Of a stretch of DNA of 38,384 bases, positions 1 to 8,607 are shown piece after piece. The notes beneath the pieces were generated by a model. That model was not told where the DNA came from and searched no databases. It saw only the letters and a list, made by a program, of their open reading frames with translations. Source of the stretch: Candidatus Woesearchaeota archaeon (GTDB lineage: Archaea > Nanobdellota > Nanobdellia > Woesearchaeales > GW2011-AR9); contig JAHFSP010000010.1 in assembly GCA_023265685.1 (NCBI GenBank), positions 1 through 38,384 on the forward strand, written 5' to 3'. The translations under genes were made by a program, and so were the position numbers. Each line of letters opens with the position of its first letter. Within the stretch, counting starts at the first letter, position 1.

Positions 1-54
1 TCTAAGACCTGCTTTGACAGAATTTGTTTTTTTGCAATTAGGGCATTTAAACAT
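1..54 (-). CDS. Partial zinc-ribbon protein (5' end only)
   Basis: Only the first 18 codons lie in the window; the gene runs off the left edge. The peptide begins MFKCPNCKKTNSVKAGLR, with a CPxC knuckle followed by a short basic stretch, as in N-terminal zinc ribbons. The ATG at 54 is preceded by a good SD sequence, GAGGTG, eight bases upstream, with an AT-rich TATA-like stretch at about 88-101. Such a beginning occurs in IS1-like transposases, in transcription-factor-type zinc ribbons and in small stand-alone ribbons, and 18 residues cannot separate these. It is divergent from aglB. Confidence 0.5.
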   Translation of the reverse strand, partial: MFKCPNCKKTNSVKAGLR

Positions 55-132
55 TTTATTCACCTCAAAAGTTAAGAAAGCATGATACTATATTAATCTG
101 ACGATTCAGACGCACTGTCCACCACAACAAGT

Positions 133-140
133 TTTATAAA
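133..140 (+). promoter_or_regulatory. TATA box of aglB
   Basis: TTTATAAA is centred 29.5 nt upstream of the GTG at 166, so transcription should start at or next to the start codon (leaderless mRNA). CACAAC precedes it, as at several other promoters here. Confidence 0.6.
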
Positions 141-165
141 TCAACCTTTACCCAAGCCAAACAAG

Positions 166-2991
166 GTGGACAAGGAACATAAAGAACATTCTGTAAATCA
201 AGAAGAAAAGAAAGACGATTTTTCATTAGACATAAAATCAATCCCAAAAAAGATCCAGGCACTCTTCAACTCCGAGAGAAAAAAAAACCCAGAAAATCAT
301 AAAACTCAAGCACTCTCTCAAAATTCTACTCATCAGCATTCAACAAACGAATCACATCATTCTTCACAAGAAATTGATCTTAAAGTAATGTTCACCAAAC
401 ATCTCAAATGGATTATACCCCTATTATTTATCATCATCGCATTTAGTTTCTCAACTTATTTTCGTGGACAAACTCTAAGTTTACCAATGACTGAAGACTG
501 GGCACATAATACCGTCTACAACCTCTATCACAATCAAATTGAACAACAGATTAACCAACAATATCCCAATCTCCCACCAGCAAATCGAAAAGCTCTCGTT
601 GATCAAGAGTTTCAAAAAGCCGTCAATCAGAACCAAGATCGAATCCAACAAGACGTGAAAGCCCTTTCCCAACAATATAAGGACCAATTCCAAGACGACA
701 ACGGTGACACCTACCTCCTTGAAATTGACCCCTACTTATGGTATAGCGAAGCTCGCAACTATCTTCAAACCGGACACCTTGGTGATGAAGAGAAGAACGG
801 AAAATGGTATTTTAGTTTACGTGACGGTCGCAACGACAAACAAGTTTCCGTCCAACTTAACCCCTACGTTGGGGCTTACCTTTATTACACGCTTAGAATT
901 TTTAACCCCAATATCAGCCTCATGCATGCCATGTTCTTCTTACCGATCATGCTTATCGGTCTCTCTTTAATTCCCGCATTTTTCATTGGTCGTAAAATTG
1001 CAGGCAATGTGGGAGGATTTTTTGCTGCCACCCTGCTTGCGATTAACGGTGCTCTATTAGTTCGCACACCTGCCGGATTTTCCGACACTGACCCATATAA
1101 TATCCTATTTCCCCTTCTTGCAGTCTGGCTCTTTATCGAAAGTTACAGCGCACAAAAGCGCTCATATCGCATCACCCTTGCAGCTCTTACCGGACTTACA
1201 ATTGCAATCCATTCAACCGCCTGGACCGGCTGGTGGTATTCATTCCTTTTCATTCTCGCAGCCATCGTTATCGAAACAATCCTTTGGATTTATCAACACC
1301 GTAGAGAAATTAAACTTTTCAAAGAAAACCTCCTTGATCGGGCTTTTATCCTAGGCACAATTATCCTCGTAACAGGTATCTTTGTAAGTTGGCTCCAGAA
1401 CTTCGCTAATTTTTCTCGCGCATTCATTCGTCCCTTCCAATTTATCGCTCTCAAAGAAGTGGGAATCAAAACCATTTGGCCAAACGTCCTCACCACCGTT
1501 GCAGAATTCAATACCGTCTCCTGGGATCAAATCATAAACAGCATGGGAGGAAAATTACTCTTTATGCTTGCCATTCTTGGAATTGTAAGCCTCGTCTGGT
1601 ACGCACGCAAACAACGAAAAGATGATACTATCACAGCAATCATTATCCTTATTTGGTTTGTAGGAACCGCCTACGCTTCAACAAAAGGTGTACGTTTCGG
1701 CATCCTCATGGCACCTGCCTTTGCGCTTGCCGTCGGATTTGGTCTCGGATTTATCTATCGCTGGGCCAGAAAATGGTTTGAACAGGATATGAAAATGCCT
1801 AAAGTCGCAAGCATCATCCTCATCAGCATCTTACTCTGCGCCACTCTTCTTGGACCATTAAGTGATGCGTATAATGTAAGTCGTAATCTTGTTCCCAATA
1901 TCAATGATTCGTGGGTTGATATGCTTACCAAAATCAAAAACGACGAACCTCGTGCTATCATCACCAGTTGGTGGGATTTCGGACACTGGTTCTACACTAT
2001 CTCAGAAAGAATGGTTACGTTTGACGGTGGAGACCAAGGCGAGAGAATTTATTGGGTAGGAAAAACGCTGCTCACCAAAAATGAAGCCGAAGCCATAGGA
2101 ACACTGCGCATGCTTAATTGTGCACAAGAATCAGCACCACATAAACTTGATGAGTTTACCCACGACAGTCTAAAATCAATCACCATCATTAACCAAATTA
2201 ATCTTATTGCTGACCGTGAAAAAGCACGTGAGAAATATCTAGAATTCGAACTTACCACAGAACAAGCAGAGATCATGCTCAACTACACCCACTGTCAAGA
2301 TTTTATTCCAAATTATTTCATAACCTCTCAGGACATGATTGGAAAAAGCGGAGTCTGGGGACATTTCGGAGCGTGGGATTTTGAGCGCGCTCAAGCCTAC
2401 CAAACCGTTCAGAAAATGAACAATCGTGGTGAAGCTGTTGCCCATTTAGCTACTGCCTTCAACAAAACTACCCAGCAAGCAGAACAAGTTTATAACGAAA
2501 TTCAAAGCACTCCTGGAGATCGTTGGATCGCTCCGTGGCCAGGATACATTGCAGGACCAAATGGCTGTACAAACGTCGATAATCGAACCGTCACCTGTTC
2601 TTTCCAACTCCAAGGACAAAAAGTAACTATCAAAGTAGATCTACCTACAAAAACCGTAACCCTTGAGGGAGTCAATGGTATTGTTCCCAACTCGCTCGTC
2701 TACGCAACAACAAAAGACGTCGTAGAAAAAGAACAAATTGGTAACAAAGCAGGCTTCTCAGCAATTCTTATTCCTCAAAACGAAGCAGGAACAGACTACG
2801 CCATGCTCCTTGCGGATCCTCTTCAAGCCTCAAGCATGTTTACTCGTCTCTTCTTCTTTAATGCTCAAGGCCTCAAATGCTTCCAACGCTTTGACAACAA
2901 ACAGCAGATAACCGGAGAACTCATCCTCACCTGGAAAATCGATTGGACCTGTTCACAAGACTACACTCCTTTTGCACATCTAACCAGATAA
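166..2991 (+). CDS. aglB: AglB/STT3-type oligosaccharyltransferase
   Basis: Catalytic subunit that moves the lipid-linked glycan onto Asn of N-x-S/T sequons outside the membrane. The 941-residue protein has a low-complexity His/Ser/Asn-rich cytosolic N-terminus (about 1-80), a first membrane helix near 82-99, an EIDPYLWYSEARN segment matching the first acidic loop, about a dozen further membrane helices, and then a globular C-terminal domain. The signature WWDFGHW lies at residues 602-608. QDMIGK (722-727) is a candidate for the second (DK/MI) motif. The GTG start is chosen because a TATA box lies 29.5 nt upstream and there is no in-frame ATG. It heads the locus and is followed by the genes expected to build its donor. 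STT3 identity is firm; glycan structure cannot be read from this gene. Confidence 0.95.
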   Translation: MDKEHKEHSVNQEEKKDDFSLDIKSIPKKIQALFNSERKKNPENHKTQALSQNSTHQHSTNESHHSSQEIDLKVMFTKHLKWIIPLLFIIIAFSFSTYFRGQTLSLPMTEDWAHNTVYNLYHNQIEQQINQQYPNLPPANRKALVDQEFQKAVNQNQDRIQQDVKALSQQYKDQFQDDNGDTYLLEIDPYLWYSEARNYLQTGHLGDEEKNGKWYFSLRDGRNDKQVSVQLNPYVGAYLYYTLRIFNPNISLMHAMFFLPIMLIGLSLIPAFFIGRKIAGNVGGFFAATLLAINGALLVRTPAGFSDTDPYNILFPLLAVWLFIESYSAQKRSYRITLAALTGLTIAIHSTAWTGWWYSFLFILAAIVIETILWIYQHRREIKLFKENLLDRAFILGTIILVTGIFVSWLQNFANFSRAFIRPFQFIALKEVGIKTIWPNVLTTVAEFNTVSWDQIINSMGGKLLFMLAILGIVSLVWYARKQRKDDTITAIIILIWFVGTAYASTKGVRFGILMAPAFALAVGFGLGFIYRWARKWFEQDMKMPKVASIILISILLCATLLGPLSDAYNVSRNLVPNINDSWVDMLTKIKNDEPRAIITSWWDFGHWFYTISERMVTFDGGDQGERIYWVGKTLLTKNEAEAIGTLRMLNCAQESAPHKLDEFTHDSLKSITIINQINLIADREKAREKYLEFELTTEQAEIMLNYTHCQDFIPNYFITSQDMIGKSGVWGHFGAWDFERAQAYQTVQKMNNRGEAVAHLATAFNKTTQQAEQVYNEIQSTPGDRWIAPWPGYIAGPNGCTNVDNRTVTCSFQLQGQKVTIKVDLPTKTVTLEGVNGIVPNSLVYATTKDVVEKEQIGNKAGFSAILIPQNEAGTDYAMLLADPLQASSMFTRLFFFNAQGLKCFQRFDNKQQITGELILTWKIDWTCSQDYTPFAHLTR

Positions 2992-3069
2992 AGTAAGATA
3001 AGAAGAGTAAAAAAAGAGTAACCAACAACGAATGATTACATCTCCCTTTAAATCCACACTTTCACAACG

Positions 3070-3077
3070 TTTATAAA
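3070..3077 (+). promoter_or_regulatory. TATA box of the GT2-DUF2304-GT4 operon
   Basis: TTTATAAA is centred 26.5 nt before the ATG at 3100, preceded by CACAAC. It predicts a leaderless transcript and marks the likely head of the run 3100-7067. Confidence 0.6.
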
Positions 3078-3099
3078 ACACTTTCTCGAGAACAAAAGC

Positions 3100-3756
3100 A
3101 TGGATTATGTGATAATTCCGGCCTATAACGAAGCCAAAAACATCGGCCAGGTACTCAATAACACCCTCAAACACATCTCCGTGCATCAAATCATTGTTGT
3201 CGATGACGGCAGTAAAGATGATACAACTGCCATTGCCCAAAAACATGGCGTCACCGCTCTACGTCACAACGTAAACCTTGGAAAAGGAGCAGCTCTCAAA
3301 ACAGGATGTGATTATGCCATCACTCATCACGCAACCAACATTGTTGTTATGGACGCAGATGGACAACACGACCCTGCACAGATCCCTGCTTTTCTCAATC
3401 TTCTCAAAACTAATGATATCATCTTTGGAAAACGTAAAATCACCAAAAACATGCCCTTCATCTTTCGCTTTGGCAATACGTTTATAAATCTCGTTCTCAG
3501 GGTACTCTACGGCGTCAAAATAGAAGATAGTCAATGTGGGTATCGTTCTTTTCGTGCCAGCGTCTATCCGAAAATTCGTTGGCACGTAACCGACTATTTC
3601 ATGGAAACAGAAATGATCGTAAATGCTGGCAAAGCCAAACTAACCCACACCCAATATCCTATTGAAACAATTTATGGTGACCGATACAAAGGCACAACCG
3701 TTATTGACGGAGTTAAAATCGTCCTAAAAATGATCGCATGGAGGGTCTTTCGATGA
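3100..3756 (+). CDS. GT2 glycosyltransferase, polyprenyl-phosphate sugar synthase type
   Basis: A 218-residue GT-A enzyme of the dolichol-phosphate mannose synthase / AglJ-like group. It probably transfers a sugar from an NDP-sugar to a dolichyl phosphate at the cytosolic face. Visible motifs are the start VIIPAYNEAKNI, the nucleotide-binding VVDDGS (33-38), the metal-binding MDADGQHD (84-91) and SQCGYR further on. There is no C-terminal membrane domain; the next gene, a DUF2304 membrane protein overlapping by 4 bp, may supply the anchor, a pairing seen in other archaea and bacteria. The sugar cannot be predicted. Its TATA box fits a leaderless start at this ATG. Confidence 0.9.
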   Translation: MDYVIIPAYNEAKNIGQVLNNTLKHISVHQIIVVDDGSKDDTTAIAQKHGVTALRHNVNLGKGAALKTGCDYAITHHATNIVVMDADGQHDPAQIPAFLNLLKTNDIIFGKRKITKNMPFIFRFGNTFINLVLRVLYGVKIEDSQCGYRSFRASVYPKIRWHVTDYFMETEMIVNAGKAKLTHTQYPIETIYGDRYKGTTVIDGVKIVLKMIAWRVFR

Positions 3757-4190
3757 GTACAACCTTTTGGATACAATTACTTGGAATTATCTTCGGCGTT
3801 GCCATGATGTACTTCACCTTCGTTAAATACAAACGCAAAGAGATTAGTAACACAGAATGTACCATTTGGATGATTGGTTGGATTGCCCTTATCGGCATTG
3901 CCATCGTACCATCACTGCTCGATACCATCATTAAACCACTTAACTTTTACCGCCGTCTCGACTTCTTTGTGGTGGTAGGATTTTTTACTATTCTCGGACT
4001 TGCATTCTACAACTACAGCCTAGTCAAAAAGATGGAACACAAAATGGAACAATTAGTACGAGAAACTGCAGTGTCGCATCCCCATACTTCACACACCCAT
4101 ACAATCCACACAGAGAATAGTAAAAACACTAAAGCTGACAGTAAAGAAACTAAAGATGAAAAAGAAAGGAAAATAGAAGATAATCAATAG
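3753..4190 (+). CDS. DUF2304 membrane protein
   Basis: A 145-residue protein with three likely membrane helices (near residues 3-22, 39-58 and 72-92) and a hydrophilic tail. The pattern ILLGIIFG / TFVKYKRKEI / TIWMIGWIAL / PSLLDTI is characteristic of DUF2304, which commonly sits beside GT2 polyprenyl-phosphate glycosyltransferases and is thought to act with them. The ATG at 3753 is preferred over the one 15 bases upstream: GGAGGGT lies six bases before it, and it overlaps the previous stop as ATGA, giving translational coupling. The last 40 residues are rich in His, Thr, Lys, Glu and Asn with an SHPHTSHTHTIHT stretch. Biochemical function is unknown. Confidence 0.8.
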   Translation: MSTTFWIQLLGIIFGVAMMYFTFVKYKRKEISNTECTIWMIGWIALIGIAIVPSLLDTIIKPLNFYRRLDFFVVVGFFTILGLAFYNYSLVKKMEHKMEQLVRETAVSHPHTSHTHTIHTENSKNTKADSKETKDEKERKIEDNQ

Positions 4191-4204
4191 AGAGAACCAA
4201 AACG

Positions 4205-5362
4205 ATGAAAATTCTTGTTGTCTGCGAAAATTACCATCCTCACCTTGGTGGCGCAGAAGTTGTTCTCAAAAATCTTGCAGAAGGATTTACCAAAGAAGGC
4301 AACCAAGTAACCGTCGTAACGCACCATCTCCCTGCAACAGCAAAACAAGAAACCCATAACGTCGTTGTAATCAAACGAGTCTCATCCGCCAACTCCCGTT
4401 ACCTATTTAGTTTTACTGCCATCTACCGCACCATCAAAGAGGCAAAACACGTCGATATCATTCAAGCCACCACCTTCAACGGTGCCTTCCCTGCCTGGAT
4501 CGCTGCTAAAATCAGACGTAAACCAGTTGTACTCATCGTTCATGAAGTCTGGATTGGTAAATGGCAAAAAATTACCGGATTCTCCTTGCTCAAAAGTGCC
4601 ATCCACAACATCCTTGAACGTCTAATTTATATCACAAACTACAACGCCTATGTCTGTGTCTCTGAAGCTACCAAACGCGATCTTCTTGCCCACCATATTC
4701 CCTCATCTAAAATCCATCGCATCTACAATGGCTTTGACGATACGTTTTGGCATCCTCAAAATTTTGCTAAAAATGAGACAACCAAAGTAAAGACGCAACA
4801 CAAAAAAGAGGACGAATTTCTTTTCTTTGCCTGGGGCAGACCAGGAGCGTCCAAAGGCTTTGAAACGCTTATCGATGCCATGCAAGAATTAGTACAAAAA
4901 CAGCAATCAACACCAAATCAACCAAAAGCAAAACTCCTTCTTCTCCTCGGATCAAAAGATTCCTACAAACAACGCTACGACGCTCTCCATCAAAAAATTA
5001 AAGATAAAAAGCTTGAACCCTACATTACAATTGGAGATTCTGTTCCCTATGAAAAACTAGGAAATTATATTCTCGCAGCAGATTGTGTCGTGATCCCTTC
5101 ACTTGCTGAAGGCTTTGGCTACACCACGCTTGAAGCAGCAAGTCTCGAAAAGCCGTTGATTATTAGTGATGCCGGATCACTTCCTGAAGTTGTTCATGGA
5201 AAACATCTCCTGTTCAAAGCAGGATCAGTACCTGAACTTACGAACGCCATGATGAAAGCCATGAATGCAGAATTTCATCACAAAGAAAAGAAGTCCTTCT
5301 CCTGGAACCAAACCATTAAAGAGTACCTCAACTTATACCTATCATTAATCACAAAAAAATGA
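4205..5362 (+). CDS. GT4 family glycosyltransferase
   Basis: A 385-residue GT-B retaining glycosyltransferase. The N-terminal half starts MKILVVCENYHPHLGGAE, the usual acceptor-side GT4 opening. The C-terminal half has the donor-site block SLAEGFGYTTLEAASLEKP followed by DAGSLPEVV, where the glutamates match the E-x7-E signature. It starts 14 bases after the DUF2304 gene and ends overlapping the next gene. It is clearly paralogous to the GT4 at 6021: both have an Q-[AT]-T-[AT]-[YF]-N-G-x-F-P-x-W-I segment around residue 90. It likely adds a sugar to the lipid-linked glycan. Donor and acceptor are unknown. Confidence 0.9.
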   Translation: MKILVVCENYHPHLGGAEVVLKNLAEGFTKEGNQVTVVTHHLPATAKQETHNVVVIKRVSSANSRYLFSFTAIYRTIKEAKHVDIIQATTFNGAFPAWIAAKIRRKPVVLIVHEVWIGKWQKITGFSLLKSAIHNILERLIYITNYNAYVCVSEATKRDLLAHHIPSSKIHRIYNGFDDTFWHPQNFAKNETTKVKTQHKKEDEFLFFAWGRPGASKGFETLIDAMQELVQKQQSTPNQPKAKLLLLLGSKDSYKQRYDALHQKIKDKKLEPYITIGDSVPYEKLGNYILAADCVVIPSLAEGFGYTTLEAASLEKPLIISDAGSLPEVVHGKHLLFKAGSVPELTNAMMKAMNAEFHHKEKKSFSWNQTIKEYLNLYLSLITKK

Positions 5363-6024
5363 ATATCCTCACCTGGTTCGAAACAGAGCAAAAGAAAAGT
5401 ACATTGCAAAAAAAGATTATCTCTCTTAAAGATTCGAAAGAATGGCATATGACCCCAGCAGGAACACTAAGTAAAAAAGATGGAAAATATTACGAAATAG
5501 TTCTTGTAGCCTATCAAAAACCGGGAGAGCCTTGGTATGAAAATGCCATGATCAGATCTACTTCACAACATCAACATGCCCAACGACAAATTCACGGAAT
5601 GGTTCTTGTAGCAGAACACAATGGGAAATTTTTAGTGCAAGCAAAAGCAGAAGCTGGTAACATCACTCCAGGACACATCGTTCTCACCACCACCATTCAA
5701 TCCAGTCACGATAATATCGCCAAATATCCCATTCCCTACAAACAATTAATGAATGAAAAACCAGTGTTTCAATTTGCTGCCCCTCAAGACGCTGGCATGC
5801 TCTACGAAAAAAATAATGAATATCGTCTGGTACGTATCACGCAACCTCTTGAAGCACAAGATCATTTTTATTGGGCAACGATTGAAGAGATTCATGAGTT
5901 ACAAAAACACAATTTGGTTGGAGACCATCTTACTCAAATGATGGGACACATTCTTCTCTCAGGCGTTCTCCAAAAAAAAGTAGCACCCGATTCTAAACAA
6001 AAGAAAACAGGAGTGGAAAAATGA
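5359..6024 (+). CDS. Single-domain NDP-hexose 2,3-dehydratase homologue (EvaA-like)
   Basis: A 221-residue protein resembling one repeat of the EvaA/TylCVI/SpnO family, which removes the C2 hydroxyl of NDP-4-keto-6-deoxyhexoses on the way to 2,6-dideoxysugars. Family-like blocks in order are: GMVLVAEHNGKFLVQAKAEAGN (80-101), TTIQSSHDN (111-119), a YEKNNEYRLVRI segment (149-160) and FYWATIEEIHEL (170-181). Known family members are about 450-480 residues with two such Nudix-fold repeats, so this is half length. Whether it is a dehydratase that works as a homodimer, or has another role, cannot be told. The start overlaps the preceding GT4 stop (ATGA) and the end overlaps the next GT4 start (ATGA), so expression is tightly coupled to both transferases. 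Confidence 0.7.
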   Translation: MNILTWFETEQKKSTLQKKIISLKDSKEWHMTPAGTLSKKDGKYYEIVLVAYQKPGEPWYENAMIRSTSQHQHAQRQIHGMVLVAEHNGKFLVQAKAEAGNITPGHIVLTTTIQSSHDNIAKYPIPYKQLMNEKPVFQFAAPQDAGMLYEKNNEYRLVRITQPLEAQDHFYWATIEEIHELQKHNLVGDHLTQMMGHILLSGVLQKKVAPDSKQKKTGVEK

Positions 6025-7067
6025 AAATTCTCCTCGTCCATGAGTTGTTCATGCCCGACTTTGCCGGCGGCGGAGAAAAGCTCGTCTACGAAACCGCAAA
6101 ACATCTCATTAATGCTGGCCACGAAGTACGTGTACTCACAACTGGAAACCCCTCAAGCACCCACTACGAAAATATTCCTACAAAACGTCTCAAACGCAAC
6201 CGCTTTCTTCTCAACCTTGCGTTCTATTCTATCTATAAACAAGCAAAATGGGCAGACCTTATTCAGACTGCCACCTACAACGGCTGTTTTCCATCGTGGA
6301 TCGTAGGAAAACTACAACGAAAGCCAGTGTTCCTCTTTGTCATGAGTTTCTGGGGTAAGCAATGGTATGCTCTACGCGGAAAAATAAAAGGATTCATTTC
6401 AAAAACCATCGAAAGAATTCAGGTAAACCGATCCTATACCAAAAAAATTTTCATCAGCGACTTTTCCAAAAAATTCGCCCAAGAACAAGGTATTAACGTC
6501 CAACAAAGTACTATCATCAATTCTGGGGTTGATACCCAACACTACAAACCACTCCCAAAAGAACCATTTATTTTATTCAGCGGTCGCTTTGCCAAACAAA
6601 AAGGCGTTGATGATGTTCTTGCTGTTGCCACAAAATTACCTCAACACAAATTTGTGATGATGGGTTGGGGCGAAGAGGAAGCAAGACTTAAGCAACACGC
6701 ACCAAAAAACGTCACGTTCTCTTCCATGCGTCTTAAAGATGGTAAACCATTTTTTGAAATGTATGGCAAAGCACAAATCTTCTTTTTACCATCCTACTGC
6801 GAAACATTTGGCCTTACCGTCGTTGAAGCCATGGCTGCTGGCTGTGCCATCGTCTCCACCGTACCATTAAAATACGAGGGATATAGTTGCAAGATTAGTG
6901 ACATTGAAGACATGGTACACAACCTCGACAAACTCATGAAACACCCACAGCAAACAGCAAAGATGGGAGAGAAAAATTCCCAACTCGCCAAGCAGTATAC
7001 CTGGGATAAGTTCGGCAAAGAATTGGAGAAAGTGTATGAAGAAGTGGTGAAAGAAAAGAGAGAGTAG
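6021..7067 (+). CDS. GT4 family glycosyltransferase
   Basis: A 348-residue GT-B enzyme. The start MKILLVHELFMPDFAGGGEK is the GT4 glycine-rich opening; ILFSGRFAKQKGVDDVL begins the C-terminal domain; and SYCETFGLTVVEAMAAGCAIV is the donor-site E-x7-E block. It overlaps the 2,3-dehydratase-like gene by 4 bp and closes the operon, ending 4 bp from the convergent gene at 7072. It is a divergent paralogue of the GT4 at 4205. The pair flanking a 2-deoxysugar-type gene suggests these transferases handle related donors, which is an inference. Confidence 0.9.
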   Translation: MKILLVHELFMPDFAGGGEKLVYETAKHLINAGHEVRVLTTGNPSSTHYENIPTKRLKRNRFLLNLAFYSIYKQAKWADLIQTATYNGCFPSWIVGKLQRKPVFLFVMSFWGKQWYALRGKIKGFISKTIERIQVNRSYTKKIFISDFSKKFAQEQGINVQQSTIINSGVDTQHYKPLPKEPFILFSGRFAKQKGVDDVLAVATKLPQHKFVMMGWGEEEARLKQHAPKNVTFSSMRLKDGKPFFEMYGKAQIFFLPSYCETFGLTVVEAMAAGCAIVSTVPLKYEGYSCKISDIEDMVHNLDKLMKHPQQTAKMGEKNSQLAKQYTWDKFGKELEKVYEEVVKEKRE

Positions 7068-7071
7068 AAAA

Positions 7072-7440
7072 CTACCCCATCCCCCTAATAACCGACACTC
7101 CCTGCTGAATCGATCTCGATAAATCTGCCATACGTACAGAAAAATACTGCGAATTCTTATCAGCAAGTAACATCGATTCTCCCAAATCACGCACACTTCG
7201 AATCGAGGTATGAATCTGTTTTAAGCATGCATCAACCTTCTTCTTATCATCACTCGCAATACCACTCCCCGGCATGGCAAGCGTCACTCCTGTCTGCATT
7301 GCTCGCGTCTCCACTGTGCGCAACACACTTGACACCGACGAAGCATCCGTCTTATGAGCCTCTAACACATACGGTTGAACATTTGAAAGCATTGCCTGAA
7401 AATCACGTAAAAGAGTTTGTTTGACATCCATTAAAATCAC
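7072..7440 (-). CDS. Small helical protein, unknown function
   Basis: A 122-residue predicted all-helical, soluble protein (DVKQTLLRDFQAMLSNVQPY..., ending RSIQQGVSVIRGMG) with no family I recognise. The GTG at 7440 lies 27.5 nt from the centre of a TATA box (7464-7471), the spacing used by leaderless genes here. An ATG three codons in (7431) is preceded by AGGTGAT, which could act as an SD instead, giving 119 residues. It is convergent with the GT4 operon and reads opposite to its neighbours. Regular codon use and a promoter argue that it is real. Confidence 0.6.
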   Translation of the reverse strand: MILMDVKQTLLRDFQAMLSNVQPYVLEAHKTDASSVSSVLRTVETRAMQTGVTLAMPGSGIASDDKKKVDACLKQIHTSIRSVRDLGESMLLADKNSQYFSVRMADLSRSIQQGVSVIRGMG

Positions 7441-7463
7441 CTAAAAAGAAAAGAAAACACACA

Positions 7464-7471
7464 GATATAAA
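7464..7471 (-). promoter_or_regulatory. TATA box for the small helical protein
   Basis: On the minus strand this reads TTTATATC, centred 27.5 nt from the GTG at 7440. Confidence 0.45.
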
Positions 7472-7533
7472 CCTAACGCTACCCTCAACAAAGAATAACA
7501 ACCAGCACAAAGACAAAACGGTCATCCACAACC

Positions 7534-7541
7534 TTTAAATA
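7534..7541 (+). promoter_or_regulatory. TATA box of the rfbG-like gene
   Basis: TTTAAATA is centred 26.5 nt before the ATG at 7564, preceded by CCACAAC. A leaderless transcript is predicted. Confidence 0.55.
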
Positions 7542-7563
7542 ACCACTAACCACAAATCAGCCC

Positions 7564-8544
7564 ATGGATTGGTCGAATAAAAACGTCTTCATAACCGGCG
7601 CCGATGGTTTTATTGGCGGTTGGATTGCGAAAGTACTTGTTGAGCGTGGTGCCAATGTTGTAGTCCTCGCCCGCGACGATAAAAAAGAGTCCGCCCTCAA
7701 ACTCCATAACATCCAAGACAAAGTCAATATTGTTCACGGTGACATTACCGACTTCTCCCTCTTACGCAGAATCATCAACGAATACGAAATCGAATACTGT
7801 TTTCATCTCGCTGCACAAGCGTTAGTCCAAATTGCCAATCGCTCACCCCTCTCAACCTTCGAAACTAACATTAAAGGCACATGGACACTCCTTGAAGCCG
7901 TACGTGAAGTGGCTTCGCCTAAATTCAAAGGACTCATCGTCGCCTCAACCGACAAAGCCTATGGCATTCATACCAAACTTCCCTATACCGAAGAATCAGA
8001 ATTATTAGGAATCTATCCCTACGATGCATCCAAAGTCTGCACTGACGTTCTTGCACGTTGTTATCACAAAATGTACAACCTCCCCATCTGCGTCACTCGC
8101 AAAGCCAATATCTACGGCGGCGCTGACATCAATTTCGGACGTATTGTCCCCGACACATTCAAATCCATACTCACAAATCAAGATCTCATTATTCGCAGCG
8201 ACGGAACACCACAACGCGATTACATGTACGTTGAAGATGCCGTAGAAGCCTATCTTACTTTAGCAGCTAACATGAACCGTCCTGAAATTGTTGGACAAGC
8301 GTTTAATTTCTCCTCAGAAAAACCCGTGAGCGTTCTAGAACTGGTTAACACCATCGTTAAAGTTGCGGGAAAACATGTTCAGCCTAAAATTCTCGGACTT
8401 GCCAAAGGCGAAATCGACGTACAATATCTTTCCCGTGCCAAAGCAGAAAAACTTCTCGGATGGAAACCCCACTACACCCTCGAACAAGGCCTCGCCAAGA
8501 CCTTGGAATGGTATAAACAATATTTTGCCAAAAGCCGCCAATAA
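7564..8544 (+). CDS. rfbG: NDP-sugar 4,6-dehydratase, CDP-glucose type
   Basis: A 326-residue extended short-chain dehydrogenase. The NAD site is TGADGFIGGW (11-20); the active site has STDKAYG with T129-D130-K131, and Y153-x3-K157. Most 4,6-dehydratases have Glu at the third position of that triad, whereas CDP-glucose 4,6-dehydratases have Lys, as here. Other RfbG-like blocks are HLAAQALV, GRIVPDTF and LGWKPHYTLEQGL. It would convert CDP-glucose to CDP-4-keto-6-deoxyglucose. An rfbF-type cytidylyltransferase 1.1 kb away supports this, although YGGADI and RDYMYVEDAVEAYL also fit broader epimerase families, so another NDP-sugar is possible. Confidence 0.75.
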   Translation: MDWSNKNVFITGADGFIGGWIAKVLVERGANVVVLARDDKKESALKLHNIQDKVNIVHGDITDFSLLRRIINEYEIEYCFHLAAQALVQIANRSPLSTFETNIKGTWTLLEAVREVASPKFKGLIVASTDKAYGIHTKLPYTEESELLGIYPYDASKVCTDVLARCYHKMYNLPICVTRKANIYGGADINFGRIVPDTFKSILTNQDLIIRSDGTPQRDYMYVEDAVEAYLTLAANMNRPEIVGQAFNFSSEKPVSVLELVNTIVKVAGKHVQPKILGLAKGEIDVQYLSRAKAEKLLGWKPHYTLEQGLAKTLEWYKQYFAKSRQ

Positions 8545-8578
8545 GTAACTTCTCAAAAGTAGTAAAATTTTGATAAAT

Positions 8579-8586
8579 CTTATAAA
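8579..8586 (+). promoter_or_regulatory. TATA box for the gene at 8608
   Basis: CTTATAAA is centred 25.5 nt before the ATG at 8608. It implies an independent leaderless transcript rather than read-through from the rfbG-like gene. Confidence 0.55.
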
Positions 8587-8607
8587 GTCATCTCCTAATG
8601 TTCATTC

